Assembly (NCBI GenBank): GCA_030068145.1
Contig: JAPJBO010000069.1
Coordinates: forward strand, 124,001-188,000
Direction of reading: 5' to 3'
DNA length: 64,000 nt
Origin: Diplonema papillatum
Taxonomy: Eukaryota > Euglenozoa > Diplonemea > Diplonemida > Diplonemidae
Each line of letters begins with the position of its first letter. Within the stretch, counting starts at the first letter, position 1. The translations under genes were made by a program, and so were the position numbers. The notes below the pieces were generated by a model, which saw nothing but the letters and a program-made list of their open reading frames with translations, was not told where the DNA came from and did not search any database. Shown here in pieces: positions 20,776-31,193 of the stretch.

Positions 20776-20951
20776 TAGCCAATCTGAGAAAAATCAAACA
20801 CGGAATTCGAACCCAGAAAACCCTTTGCCGTGCTGTGCCAGCTACTGGAGTGGCCACACCTATTTGCACACGTTCATCTTCGCTGCAGGTAGGGGTTTTC
20901 GGGCGGTTTGGGCGCGTTGGAAGGTTCCCAACCCACAAAGCTGTGTCGCAA

Positions 20952-23636
20952 ATGTCTTCAGTCGGTGTCTTGGATGCAATCCTTCAGTTGGAGAAGTTTG
21001 TCAGCTCTGCGGATGATCTCATTCCGTTACTGACTTACGCCGCGCAGCACGACGTTGGGAATATTGTTGTTGGGCTGCAGGCTTCTCCCACCGTTCTAGT
21101 CAAAACCCTGCAGCGTATTGTGCAGCAACTGCCACCCTTGTCATGTACACCCTCTGTGCCCGGAACACCATCAACAGCGCAAAAGTCTCCCACGTCCGTG
21201 ACATCCGCACCGACCGTGCCAGCGCCCGCTCCAGATTCAACGGCACAAATGCCCCCTACGTCCGCGACATCCGCACCGACCGTGCCAGCACCCGCTCCAG
21301 ATTCAACGGCACAAATGCCGTCTACGTCCGCGACATCCGCACCGACCGTAGCACCCGCTCCAGATTCAACGGCACAAATGCCCCCTACTTCCGCGACATC
21401 CGCACCGACCGTGCCAGCAGCTCCAGATTCAACGGCACAAATACCGTCTACGTCCGCGACATCCGCACCGACCGTGCCAGCACCTGCACCAGATTCTGCG
21501 GCATCTGCCCCGTCTGTTGCGCCTGGCGCCTCTGCCTCCAGCTTCCCTTGTATCGGAGACACTTATCCTCACAACAGCGATTTCTGTGACGCTGTGTTCA
21601 GGGCCACATTTGCAGCATCAAGCACAAACGTGTGCAAGAGAATGGATGCCAAGAGGACGCTGTTCCGGTGCAAGCAGAAACAGTCAAACGGCGGCTGCTG
21701 CCAGTTCAAATGCAACGCCTACAAGAGGGAAGACGGCCAACTCCGCGTATCGCAGAGCGTGGCCCACACCTGCTGCAACTTGCAACAGACGGAGAAAACG
21801 ACGAGCCGATTTTCGGCACCGTGGCTTGCTCGGGAGGTGGGCGACCTCATGCAAACGAAGGTCGATCTGACGCCTGCTCAGATCCAGGCCTTCGTGAAGT
21901 CCCGCATGGGGATGGATATCACATACGCGGTAGCGTGGGATGCCAAGGAGAAAGCGCTGGATGAGACGAGGTTGCGCGCGGCGGCTGGTTTCGCAAGACT
22001 TCGCGGGTATTTCGAGCGTCTGGCTCAGCACGACCCAGACTGCATCTGGGATGTGCAAACGAAGGAGGTAGAAGGAGAGGAACGATTCAGGTCGTGCTTC
22101 GTGACCTTTGGTGCTTGCAGAGCCGCTATGCGTGTGGCTCTGCCCATTGTTTCTGTGGATGGAACGTTCCTTAAGGGAAGTCTCAAGGGGACTCTTCTTG
22201 TTGCTGTGGGAAAGGATGCGGACGGTGGACTGTTTCCTGTCGCCTTTTCACTGTGCTCTGGCGAGGACGAGGAGTCTTGGACTGCCTTCTTCACACAGTT
22301 GAAGCAGGCGATTCCATTCGATGTGGTCATGAGCGACCGCGATAAAGGTATCATTGCGGCTGCTAGTCGAGTGATACCGGAGAAAGCTTCCCTCTCGTGC
22401 ACGGAGCATATCAAAAAAAACGTGAAGTCACACTTTGGTGCAGGGTCGTGCAGCAGTGTCTGGAAGGCTTCCAGGGCCCTGACGAAAGAGCAGTTCGAGG
22501 AAGAGATGCTCGCATTGGAAAAGCAGAAGAAGGGTAACGTCGCCCAGTACTTGACCAATATCCAGGGCTGCTTCAGCAGTGCGTTCATCGGAACGTGTCG
22601 CTTCTCACAGTTCACGAGCAACGATGCAGAGTCTCTGAATGCGGCGTTGTTGCCGATCCGGGAGTCTCCGAATGTAGTGATCTTGTTTGATCGCCTCCGG
22701 GTGTACACACAGGAGCTCTTTCACACGCGTAGGGGCATGTTGGCTAATGCATCAGCATCATCTTGCGTGCCATCGGTAGGCAAGATGTTGGGACGGTTGT
22801 TAGTGGAGGCTGCGCCAATGGTGGTGCGGCCTGCAGGTGACGGGAAGTATGAAGTAGTGCTCAAGCAGCAGCGGGAGGCAGTGGAGTTACGTGAAGACGA
22901 CTTCACGTGCTCGTGTTTAGAGAGCAAGCTTGTGACCGCGTTACCCTGCGTTCACGTGGCGGCGGCGGCTCGGGCGGAAGAACGGAGCATCCTGGACGTC
23001 GTCCATCCGCGCTGGAAGATTCTGGCCTATCGGAAGACATACGCCGGAATCATCTCCCCGCTTCCTGGCTTGCTGGGAATTCGTGAAGACAGCCTCAAGC
23101 CCCCTGTCTTCAAGAAGTCGAAAGGCCGGCCGCAAAAGAAGCGACATCGATCGCATGGCGAAGACGAGAAAGTTCTCCCCGACCCCAAAAAACGGCTCGT
23201 TGTGTGCTCAAACTGTCTCCAGTGTGGACACAATCGAGCAACGTGCAAGCACCCAGCTGCACCCAGGGTTGAAAAGAAGGAAAAGGTGGAAAAGGTGGAG
23301 AAGGGGAAGAAGGGGGCGGGGGGAGACAACGGGGATAAAGTGGGTCCTGTGGACCGACAGGGTGACTGGTCAACATACCCCATGTACGTCCGCGAGGTTC
23401 TGGAGAAAACGAAGACTGACGCAATGGACGTCGAGCGGGACGGCAACTGCTTTTACTGGGCATTGCTGGAGTCGGAGTTTCCGTTTTTTGCGGCTTACAA
23501 GAGCTTGCATCTTGGGCATGCCAAGCTAAGGGCACACTTGTTTAGCCAGGTTCCCCCCCCCGAAATACACACAAGGCTCCGAGAGCAAGTGGAGCTCAGC
23601 CGTCGGTACACGATAAAGCTGACAGAAGAGAAGTGA
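20952..23636 (+). CDS. MULE transposase with SWIM, CCHC knuckle and partial OTU domain
   Basis: 894 aa from ATG at 20952 (the same frame is open 60 codons upstream without an ATG). Order: helical N-terminus; five or so Pro/Ala/Thr repeats (DSTAQMPPTSATSAPTVPAP, residues 75-185); a FLYWCH/WRKY-like zinc fold (FRCKQ.., CCQFKCNAYK, VAHTCC; about 235-275); the MULE DDE core with VSVDGTF (about 400), SDRDKG (about 460) and FTSNDAESLNAAL (about 556); a SWIM finger FTCSCLESKLVTALPCVHVA (about 650); a basic patch; a knuckle CSNCLQCGHNRATCKHP; and an OTU start DVERDGNCFYWALLE holding the catalytic Asp and Cys. It cuts and pastes the 19373-25019 element. The OTU part ends 66 residues after the Cys, without the His-containing end, so peptidase activity is doubtful. 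Confidence 0.93.
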   Translation: MSSVGVLDAILQLEKFVSSADDLIPLLTYAAQHDVGNIVVGLQASPTVLVKTLQRIVQQLPPLSCTPSVPGTPSTAQKSPTSVTSAPTVPAPAPDSTAQMPPTSATSAPTVPAPAPDSTAQMPSTSATSAPTVAPAPDSTAQMPPTSATSAPTVPAAPDSTAQIPSTSATSAPTVPAPAPDSAASAPSVAPGASASSFPCIGDTYPHNSDFCDAVFRATFAASSTNVCKRMDAKRTLFRCKQKQSNGGCCQFKCNAYKREDGQLRVSQSVAHTCCNLQQTEKTTSRFSAPWLAREVGDLMQTKVDLTPAQIQAFVKSRMGMDITYAVAWDAKEKALDETRLRAAAGFARLRGYFERLAQHDPDCIWDVQTKEVEGEERFRSCFVTFGACRAAMRVALPIVSVDGTFLKGSLKGTLLVAVGKDADGGLFPVAFSLCSGEDEESWTAFFTQLKQAIPFDVVMSDRDKGIIAAASRVIPEKASLSCTEHIKKNVKSHFGAGSCSSVWKASRALTKEQFEEEMLALEKQKKGNVAQYLTNIQGCFSSAFIGTCRFSQFTSNDAESLNAALLPIRESPNVVILFDRLRVYTQELFHTRRGMLANASASSCVPSVGKMLGRLLVEAAPMVVRPAGDGKYEVVLKQQREAVELREDDFTCSCLESKLVTALPCVHVAAAARAEERSILDVVHPRWKILAYRKTYAGIISPLPGLLGIREDSLKPPVFKKSKGRPQKKRHRSHGEDEKVLPDPKKRLVVCSNCLQCGHNRATCKHPAAPRVEKKEKVEKVEKGKKGAGGDNGDKVGPVDRQGDWSTYPMYVREVLEKTKTDAMDVERDGNCFYWALLESEFPFFAAYKSLHLGHAKLRAHLFSQVPPPEIHTRLREQVELSRRYTIKLTEEK

Positions 23637-24419
23637 GCACATACTACTCTTCTCGTTTGACTAAAGACCGTCCGCAGCCGCCGCCCACCCGGAGCGAGTC
23701 CAACCTTCTCCACGTCTTATCATCTCATCACTCGAAACAGTCGTATCATCTTATCATTGCTTGAATTTTTGGAGTCTGATACTCGAAACAGTCTAGATAG
23801 GGTCACCCACGTGTGTTTACGCCCGAAGGCTACATAAGAACCGACTTGAAAAATCGTCCACAAAGAGCTTGCCGCCGTTTGCGTTAAAGAGAGTGTCATC
23901 GAAAAGTACCCTGGTCTGAACTCTGCGAGCTATGTATCATGTTTCCCGGTTTCTCTTTCAGCACCCGTATGCTCGCAACATTTATGCCCGGTACTTCCAG
24001 TCTTTTAGCGTGTTGCACCCCTTGCTCCCACTACGGCCGTCCAGATGCCGCCGGGTTGCAGGAATCTGATAGTCCCTGTCACGAACACCGCCACGAACTC
24101 GCTGACGAAGAAGGTTGTTGGAGGTCAAGAGAGTTAACAACGCAATGGTTGCCAAAGTGTTGCGCCGCAAGTCGGCAGTCGCAAATCGGCAGAAAGGGGG
24201 TCCAAGTAAACGAGACCTAGGCAAAGTTGAAATGGGATGAGATTAGACGCTACCCCAGAATCACCTTGACTCCCCCAAACGTATCCCACACATTGAAGCT
24301 TAAAACTTGCAACTTGAAACTTGAAATTGGAAACTTGAGTTCGAATCCAAATCACACAGTTGTCACAGTCAATGGCCGGGTAAATGGTTCGAATCCCGCC
24401 ATGGGTGGATTGGAGTCTA

Positions 24420-24815
24420 ATTGTAGACCAAAAAAATTGTCCAAAATTTCGACCAAAATTTTGACCAAAATTTTGACCAAAAAAAATCGACCAAAAAAAC
24501 GACCAAAAATTTGGTCAAAATTTCGGCCAAAATTTTGACCAAAAAAAATCGACCAAAAAATCGACCAAAAATTTGACCAAAAATTTGACCAAAAATTCGA
24601 CCAAAAATTGGGAATTTAATGCCAGCTAATTTCGTGCAAAGCGCCGGCAGAGAACGAAACCACCGAACAGGACACGCATTTTCTTCGACGAGTGGGAGCA
24701 ACGGCTCCGAGTGACCCCTCGAAGGAGCGGAATTTAATTGACCAAAAATTCGACCAAAATTTCGGCCAAAATTTTGCCAACTCAGAAAAATGACCAAAAA
24801 TTTGCAAAATGTGGC
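24420..24815 (+). repeat. MULE right subterminal array
   Basis: Units TTTTGACCAAAAA with TCGACC interruptions, the reverse complement of the left array, split by a unique block at about 24612-24738 bordered by GGAATTTAAT on both sides. Confidence 0.9.
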
Positions 24816-25019
24816 TCGAAGCTAATAAAAAAGTTTTTTGTGGCTATAAGCTAAATAAAAAGTTTTTTGTGGCTATAAGCTAAAAAAAAAAGTTTCAGGA
24901 CCTCCTGGCTATAAGCTAAATAAAAAGTTTTTTGTGGCTATAAGCTAATTAAAAAGTTTTACTTTAGGTGGCTATAAGCTAAATAAAAAGTTAGCAGGTG
25001 GCTATTAGATAAAAAGCCC
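24815..25019 (+). repeat. Tandem copies of the MULE terminal repeat
   Basis: About six units of the form GTGGCTATAAGCTAAATAAA plus AAGTTTTTT; the outermost unit is altered (GGTGGCTATTAGATAAAAAG). Confidence 0.88.
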
Positions 25020-25028
25020 CACTCTAAA
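25020..25028 (+). repeat. MULE target-site duplication, right
   Basis: CACTCTAAA, the partner of 19364-19372. Confidence 0.85.
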
Positions 25029-25422
25029 ACAGGGGCTGTCACCACCACACACGGCATGAGGAGGCGTTTACGACATTTCACACCGCTTGTGTTCAAACAC
25101 AACCCGCACTAGTTCGCTGCGGCTTATGCATGGTATATATTACCCTGAGACCTTCAGCACAGTGCGCCGGGACCCCATCCCAGAAGAGATGACCCCAGCA
25201 AGGCTGCCCCGGTATAGAGAAAAATATGCGCTACGAGGTTGCACAGCTGCAAAAGTCCCAAAACCACTGCGGGCGGCAATGGACGAGCGCACTCGTGTAC
25301 AGGGGTCGTGGTAACGACTCGGCTTCATTTCCTCCGGGCCTTGTTGTTTCTTCTTTTGAACCTCTGGAAAGAGGCACGACAGAACCCAACGGCGGCCAGC
25401 ATATTTCTCTTGGCTAGTGGGG

Positions 25423-25453
25423 TCTTCGGAGCTCCCTTCGGGAGCTCCGAAGA
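25423..25453. repeat. Perfect hairpin, 14-bp stem
   Basis: TCTTCGGAGCTCCC, loop TTC, then the exact inverse. No T-run follows; no gene is adjacent. Confidence 0.85.
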
Positions 25454-25684
25454 GCTCGCTATCAGGATAGTTCACTACACGACGACTGACACCGTGAGGA
25501 GTAAGGAAGGGGGGGCCGTCGACTACAATCACAACGGTTAGGAGCACACATTCGAATCATCGTCTTCGCGCAGACCAAGATATGCCGCTTTGACTGACTT
25601 TTGATCGGTTTCTGATTGCGGCCTTGGGTTCTACTCTCGGCCACTGCGCCGACGAAGAAAGCGCAGCAAAGCGACCCTTCCGGA

Positions 25685-25810
25685 GTCACGTAGTGAAATA
25701 CAGCACCAGGCAATCATATGCCGCTACAGGAGATAGAGATGAGCCTGATAGACCGTGGTGCAAAGTGATGGACAGCGCCAGGCAATGCGATGCGGTTTCA
25801 GTAGGGGTGG
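25685..25810 (+). repeat. Interspersed repeat family K
   Basis: Two sub-units with CCAGGCAAT and ATGC, as at 14685-14790; GCTACAGGAGATAGAGATGA is shared. Confidence 0.5.
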
Positions 25811-25829
25811 ACCTACTACCCCTTCCAAA

Positions 25830-27220
25830 ACCGCCCAACAACTGTGAGGTAAAGGACGATGAGGCTCCGACGCTGGCACACGTAAAGAGAAGAACTGAAC
25901 AAGGCGCCCTTCTGGCCAGAGGGCAAGTGTCGGTACCCCTAGCGCACAATCATTCAACGACCCACCGTATGGTATACGGACGAACGCACGTGCCTCGTGC
26001 CAGCGACGGGCAAGCCGCGACGGGCAAGCCGCGACGGGCAAGCCGCGACGGGCATGCCGCGAGCCGTTACAAACCCCTCGTTTTTAGCAGGGGGGAGGGG
26101 GAAACAACACACACACACACACACACACACTCCACACACATTTTGAAATACAGTTCTCTAACGTACGAAAGCAAAAAAGAAAGTGATATGGTGTGCTTGA
26201 TATTGGAAGACGCTACCGCCTTGTGGGGGAGGGGGAAGGGTAGATTGGGGGTTCCCGGGGAGCACCCGAGTGCGGACGACTGAAAACTAGGATAAGCAGG
26301 AAGCGGACCGTCCGCAGGTCCACAAGACTTGTTAATAAAGCCAGTAGGTGCTCTGTTGACACCACGAAGTCTTTCTCCTCCCAGATTGCCATATCTCTGC
26401 TCTTTTTGTCTTTGGATATAACCGGCACATGCCTTTTTCTCGATATTCGCCCAGGGTCTATCGGATGATCAACTGCCCCGCAACCACAGCCCCAGTAAGT
26501 TTGCGGCGCATGTCTGACCTCGGCCCCAGCTCAGGCCACTGCCGCCTTTTTTCCTGCACAACATGATTGCTCACACCGGCCTATGCTGCCAGTATGGACG
26601 AGAAGCGCCAACCTTCAACTCTTGCGGAAGCAGCATTCTACAACCCCAAGGGTGTTCGTCTCTAATCGCTGCAAGTCCCAGCACCGCCACAGCGCAGTCG
26701 CTGTGAAAAACACAACAGCGAAGCTGGCACTTCTTTTCACGAGCATGAGCACGAACACCCAAGCTCTCGAATTTCGGCATTCGACATTCGTGTTCTAGCC
26801 CCATGTAGCGTGTGAGGAACCCGAACCGCCCGAAGTAGGACCCTCTGATCGCTACCTAAAATCACGATCAGGAATTGGGTTCAAGACAGTGCGGCAAACG
26901 AGAAACTCTGGCTTTCTTTCTTCTTTCTCCTACTCCCGCAATGTACGGCGGTTTTGGACTGAAAAAAAGCGCGGGCTTTCCAAAGAAAACATGTTCATGT
27001 CGGTGCCGAAGAGTGGAGCCTAACGTAGAATCTTGGCATTACACCGGCGAGTCGTAGCGTGGTCAAGCAGGCGGGCTGATTTAGAACGCCTGCAAACGAG
27101 GCTGATGGCTGGGAGCTAGGAACAGTTCACGCATCCGTCGGGCTGAACTTGAGTCCACGCGACTGCAAGCGTGTCGGTATGCGCACGTCGTCGTTTTCGC
27201 ACTGCTGAACACGCTCACTT
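25830..27220. other. No gene seen
   Basis: Contains an (AC)n run at 26106-26133 and four GACGGGCAAGCCGC units at 26005-26050. No supported coding region between the MULE and the phosphatase gene. Confidence 0.5.
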
Positions 27221-27226
27221 GTCCGC

Positions 27227-30200
27227 CTACGTCGGCTCGACCATGACGTAGTTGACACGGCCGTCATGCTGGATAAGAATGATGCCGGCGCTGTTCCCGT
27301 GTCCCTGCGTGTGTTCGAATCAGTGTCGCAGAGTTGTCTCCGTTTCCGGGGAGCAAATTTGATGACGAGCAGCAGAAGTTTCCCAGGAGTGTCACTGTCC
27401 AGCGGCCCATCGGGAAATGCAGTGCCGCGATGTTTGCTTTGGTTTATCCTCCTACCCTATAGGAGTCAGTGCCCATTGAGGTGGTTCAAGGCATACCTGG
27501 TAATCGGAAGACGAAAAGACAGTGATGACCTTCGAGCTCTGCGAGATCTTCAGGCCAGGTGACTTCTCCTCATGCCCGCGCAGGATGAGATCGTACGAAT
27601 GCGCCGCCAGAAAGCTGTCGGCGGCAAGCGACGAGAACGAGGCAATGCCGGTTCCCCGCGTGTTTGGCCCGAACCTGCGTATCCGTCGGATGAAGTAAAG
27701 ATGGCAGTTCCACTGCGGTACGACTACCAAAAAGAGCAGCCGAGTTGCAGCTCTGGGCAAGACAGATAGAAACACTCGACGTAGCTACTTTGACTCCGAA
27801 TGGAAGGGAGGAAATATGGAGGTAGAGGGGCAAATACAACACAAACACAATCTGATTTGTTCTTCGCTTACACCACCGTGTGTTGTTTTCTCTCTCAGGA
27901 CTTTGACCTGTGGTGTTCGTGTGATTTGTCGTGTTGGGGTAGACCCGCATGACCTCACGTTCGTTCAGCACGGTAGTTACAGCACTTGGATCCCTTCGGT
28001 TCTTTGTCTGGCAGTTATTGTCGAGCATTTCCTTCCAAGCTGGCGCCTATGTAAAAAAGACAGGCCTTTCGTTTTGTTTGTGCGTGCCAGGTGATCGTTT
28101 TCCACTTGTATTTACCCTGTGTTTATTTCCCCCCCCCGTGTATATGTACGGTGCTGTGAAGCTTGTTGCGATAGTGGGGAGTCATCGGCATGCCGATGAG
28201 TACCACACTCTCAGGAGTCGCGGGTAGCACCCGAGAGCGCCACTCACGGCACCTTCAATCTGAGCCCAGACCTAAACCCGCACTAACAATCCCGCATGTG
28301 TCCTCAGAGCCAATCCTACTATCCCGAGGTTACGGATCCAGTTTGCCGACTTCCCTTACCTACATTGTTCTGTCGGCCAGAGGCTTTTAGCCTAGGTGAC
28401 CTATTGCGGTTAACGGTACGGCCCGACCGAAGAGAATGAGATTTCCCATATACATTTGAGGTTTCCCATATACATTTGAGGTTTCCCATATACATTTGAG
28501 GTTTCCCATATACATTTGAGGTTTCCCATATACATTTGAGGTTTCCCATATACATTTGAGGTTTCCCATATACATTTGAGGTTTCCCATATACATTTGAG
28601 GTTTCCCATATACATTTGAGGTTTCCCATATACATTTGAGGTTTCCCATATACATTTGAGGTTTCCCATATACATTTGAGGTTTCCCATATACATTTGAG
28701 GTTTCCCATATACATTTGAGGTTTCCCATATACATTTGAGGTTTCGGAACTAAGTATTTCCTACGTAGCAGGTGCCTATACAAACAAACAAGCCCGGAAC
28801 GTATCACTCGGGCTCGCCGACATCCCCGGCACAGAAGAATAGAGAGTTCATACCCTTCGTCGTCGAGCGGCGGCGTGGAGCCGGCGACGACGGGGTCGTT
28901 CCACAGGATGTCCTTCTGGATTTTGTACTCGCGCGCGATGCGCGCCTTGGCCCGGTCGTCGGTCGCGCCGAGCTGCTTGAAGAGCGTCCGCAGCGTCGTG
29001 TGGAACGTCGGGAACCGGTGGCATCCCACCGACGACAGCAGCGCGAGGAAGTCGACCGGCTTCCCGTTCGGCGGCGACGGCGGCGAAGGGACCGGAGAGG
29101 TGCCGTCGCGCGCTGGCCCGGGCCGCCGGAACGCCGCCGGGCGGAGCAGCGTCTCGAACGTCTGCGGGAGTCCCCCCGGAGGGCTCCCGCAAGCGTTTGT
29201 CCCCGGCGACGTCGACTGGCTGCGCGCAGCCCCGTTGCCCGCCGCCTTCCGCGGCAGCGGCGGCCGCCCGAGCGAGCCACCGCCTGAAGGTGTTGCCGGC
29301 GGCGACACCTTCAGGCCCGGCAGCGGGTGCTGCTGCTGCTGCTGCTGGGGAGAGTCGGCCCCGCCGTTGCCGGCTGAGTCGTCGGCGGCGCCGCTGGCGA
29401 ACGACGCTTCGGTCGGGAGCTCGGGCGACGCGTCCAGCGGCAGCGGCGGGGGGTCCGCGCTTTTTTTAGCGGCGGGACCAGCTTTGCCGCCCGCCGCCTC
29501 CGCTGCGTTCCCCGGCGACGCCGGGAAGAACGCGTTGGCCTCGTCCGCGCGGCTTCTGGACTCGGCTGCTGGGGTCGCGCCGTTGCCCGGGCTGCGCACG
29601 GCGCTTTCGGACCCGGGGGCCAGCCACACTTGCTCGTGGCCTCGCGGCACGCCGCCGTGGCAGCAGAACACCGCATTGGCCACCGTCGCGCAGACCGGCA
29701 AATGCGTGAACGATTCGCAGCACGCGTCGAACAGCGCCCGCCCAATCTGGTCCCCGAAGACGTCGAGGCATTGGTACAAAAACGACCCGCAGCCGTACGT
29801 GTTCACGTCACCGCACACCCCCGGGTCCTCGTGGTTCCCCCGCAGCAAGTGCACTACCCCTGGAGCAAGCGACTTCAACGCGAGGAGCGTCACGTAGCAC
29901 TCGATGCTATGCGCCCCCCGGTCGACGTAGTCGCCGAGGAACAGCACCCGGTGCGGGCTCAACGTGACCTCGCCGAATATGAGGAGCTTCCGGAGGATGT
30001 AGAACAGGTCTTTATAGTTGCCGTGCACGTCTCCAACCACCCACGTGTCCGCGGGAAGTTGCAGGTGCAGCGCGTTGGTCGGGAGGGAGGTGCTGTTGAC
30101 TGGCTGGTCGTACCCGCCGTACTTCAGCAGCTTCGTCGCGTGGTTTACCAGGCCGATCATCGACCGCCCGCGTTCTGCGGCCGAACCTGTGTACCGGAAC

Positions 30201-30838
30201 GTGTCGCTCGCGGGGACGTACGCCTGCTGGATGGTGTTCAACAGCCTCCGCGCGAGGCTCTGCACTTCCGAGCCTCGCGGGGACAGGCGGGTTGCTTTTT
30301 CGAGCGCTCGGTAGGACGAGGGCGTGATGACGGCGTCGTGTGTGAAATAAGACTCGCTGGTTGTGGTGCTGATGCTGCTTTCTCGGATGGCGGGCGGCTC
30401 GCTGGGTCGCATGATGGGCGTGTCGGGCTCCGCTGCGCTGATGAGCTTCCCGTGCTGGAGAACTTCGGACATTTGGAGGACGTTGACGTTGATGCTCAAC
30501 CCTTCGCCGACGGAGGTCAGCTGGAAGACCCTCGACGGGGCTTTGAACTCGGGCAGGCTGCTCTGCGCCTTGAAGTCCGGAGACGACGGCGGCGGCGGCT
30601 CCTTCCCGGCATGCGCTCGGATCTGCGGCGTGACCGGGCGGGGGCCCTCGACCTCGGTCAGCCGCCGCCGCTTGCCGTTGTTCGGGTACCGCTCGTCGCT
30701 GTCGGCGGGCGCGTCCCTCTTCTGCCGCCCGTCGGCGTCGTCGGCGGCGTCCGCCTCGAAGCAGTCATCCAACCCGTCCCATCCTGCTTCCTGGTCGTTC
30801 GAATACTCGTAGCTGAGGCTGTCGTCGGGTTCGGTCAT
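27227..30838 (-). CDS. PPP-family Ser/Thr protein phosphatase, three exons
   Basis: Exons 30838-28854, 27674-27497 and 27304-27227. It starts MTEPDDSLSYEYSND and has an acidic, disordered N-terminus (about 210 aa). The metallophosphatase core is GDVHGN (about 268), GDYVDRG (about 300), LRGNHE (about 330) and CCHGGVP (about 392). A Ser/Pro/Gly-rich insertion of over 200 residues follows before KDILWNDPVV (about 643). Exon 2 supplies GFGPNTRGTG, ILRGHEEK and VITVFSSSDYQ; exon 3 supplies GHGNSAGIILIQHDG and a stop TAG. Both junctions keep frame and give the family's normal order (GWG..RG, RxHE, SAPNY equivalents). Donors are GTATGA and GTATGC, acceptors ACGCAG. All metal ligands are present, so it is probably an active phosphatase. 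Subfamily is not PP1/PP2A-canonical. Confidence 0.9.
27305..27496 (-). other. Intron 2 of the phosphatase gene (192 bp)
   Basis: GTATGC...CACACGCAG between complete codons (SSSDYQ / GHGNSAG). Confidence 0.85.
27775..28060 (+). repeat. Interspersed repeat family C (in intron)
   Basis: From ACTCGACGTAGCTACTTTGA to AGCTGGCGCCTATGTAAAAA; closest to 51663-51962. Antisense to the phosphatase gene. Confidence 0.85.
28441..28745. repeat. 20-bp satellite, 15 units (in intron)
   Basis: GTTTCCCATATACATTTGAG repeated without spacers and almost without change; the first base of the array differs. Confidence 0.98.
28750..28797 (+). repeat. Family A 3' fragment (in intron)
   Basis: TATTTCCTACGTAGCAGGTG then CTATACAAACAAAC, only 56 bp from the intron's donor site. 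Confidence 0.7.
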
Positions 30839-31193
30839 ATAACTTTCTTTCTTCTCTTCCTTTCTGGCTCCTACGCTTGAAAACGTTTACAGACCCACTT
30901 AATCCTTGAAACAAGCATATGACTACTGGCTGGTGTGCTTAGGGTAGTCGAAGGCCTGACAATCACACTAATACAACAAATTTACCGACTACTGGCAGGG
31001 TCAACCAGGTTTGTTGTCACTCAAACCAGACTCGACCGATACCAGAGAGATTGTATCGTGTCAAGCCTAGATTGGTGCATTGATCCTTCCATTCTTCAGC
31101 TTTCAAGCTTTCAAAGGAGCAGTCATCGTTCGTATCTCTACGCCGATAGCTTGCATCGATTAGGGTCGCGGCATACGACTGGCTAGGGTCAGG

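Larger units (their letters stand above)
19373..25019 (+). mobile_element. Complete Mutator-like element (MULE), 5,647 bp
   Basis: A 9-bp duplication CACTCTAAA sits at 19364-19372 and 25020-25028. Inside it, the ends are imperfect inverted copies: GGGATAATTAGCTTATAGCC on the left and GGGCTTTTTATCTAATAGCC as the reverse complement of the right end, both continuing into ACC and AACTTTTTATT.AGC. A 9-bp duplication is typical of MULEs. The right end carries about six tandem copies of the end motif (24815-25019); the left has one outer copy and one inner copy (20455-20487). Next inwards on both sides come AT-rich arrays of GGTCAAAA / TTTTGACC in inverted orientation, then a GGTTCGAAT-type motif. 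The transposase gene lies between. Confidence 0.88.
27675..28853 (-). other. Intron 1 of the phosphatase gene (1179 bp)
   Basis: GTATGA...ATACGCAG. Splits a Gly codon (phase 2). Contains a family A 3' end (28750-28797), the 20-bp satellite and a family C copy. Reading through it gives a false C-terminus made of the satellite. Confidence 0.85.

Noticed and set aside
20800-20875. Minus-strand tRNA candidate (AGTAGCTGGCACAGCACGGC with GGGTTCGAATTCC)
   Set aside because: T-stem does not pair and no acceptor stem is visible; treated as tRNA-like remnant.
24340-24415. tRNA gene candidates (GGTTCGAATCCCGCC and AGTTCGAATCC)
   Set aside because: No acceptor, D or anticodon stems can be formed; the motif belongs to the MULE's inverted end structure.
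25624-26283. 219-codon plus-strand frame
   Set aside because: Starts in a family K repeat and runs through GACGGGCAAGCCGC units and an AC microsatellite; no domain.
28441-28745. CRISPR-like regular array
   Set aside because: Units are contiguous 20-bp tandem repeats without spacers, inside a eukaryotic intron.
28319-28853. C-terminal extension of the phosphatase made of repeated MYMGNLKCIWETSNVYG units
   Set aside because: It begins at a GTATGA donor and reads family A and satellite DNA; the conserved catalytic end lies in downstream exons.
28772-30880. Long plus-strand frames opposite the phosphatase gene
   Set aside because: Shadows of a GC-rich coding strand; Arg/Pro/Ala-rich without motifs.
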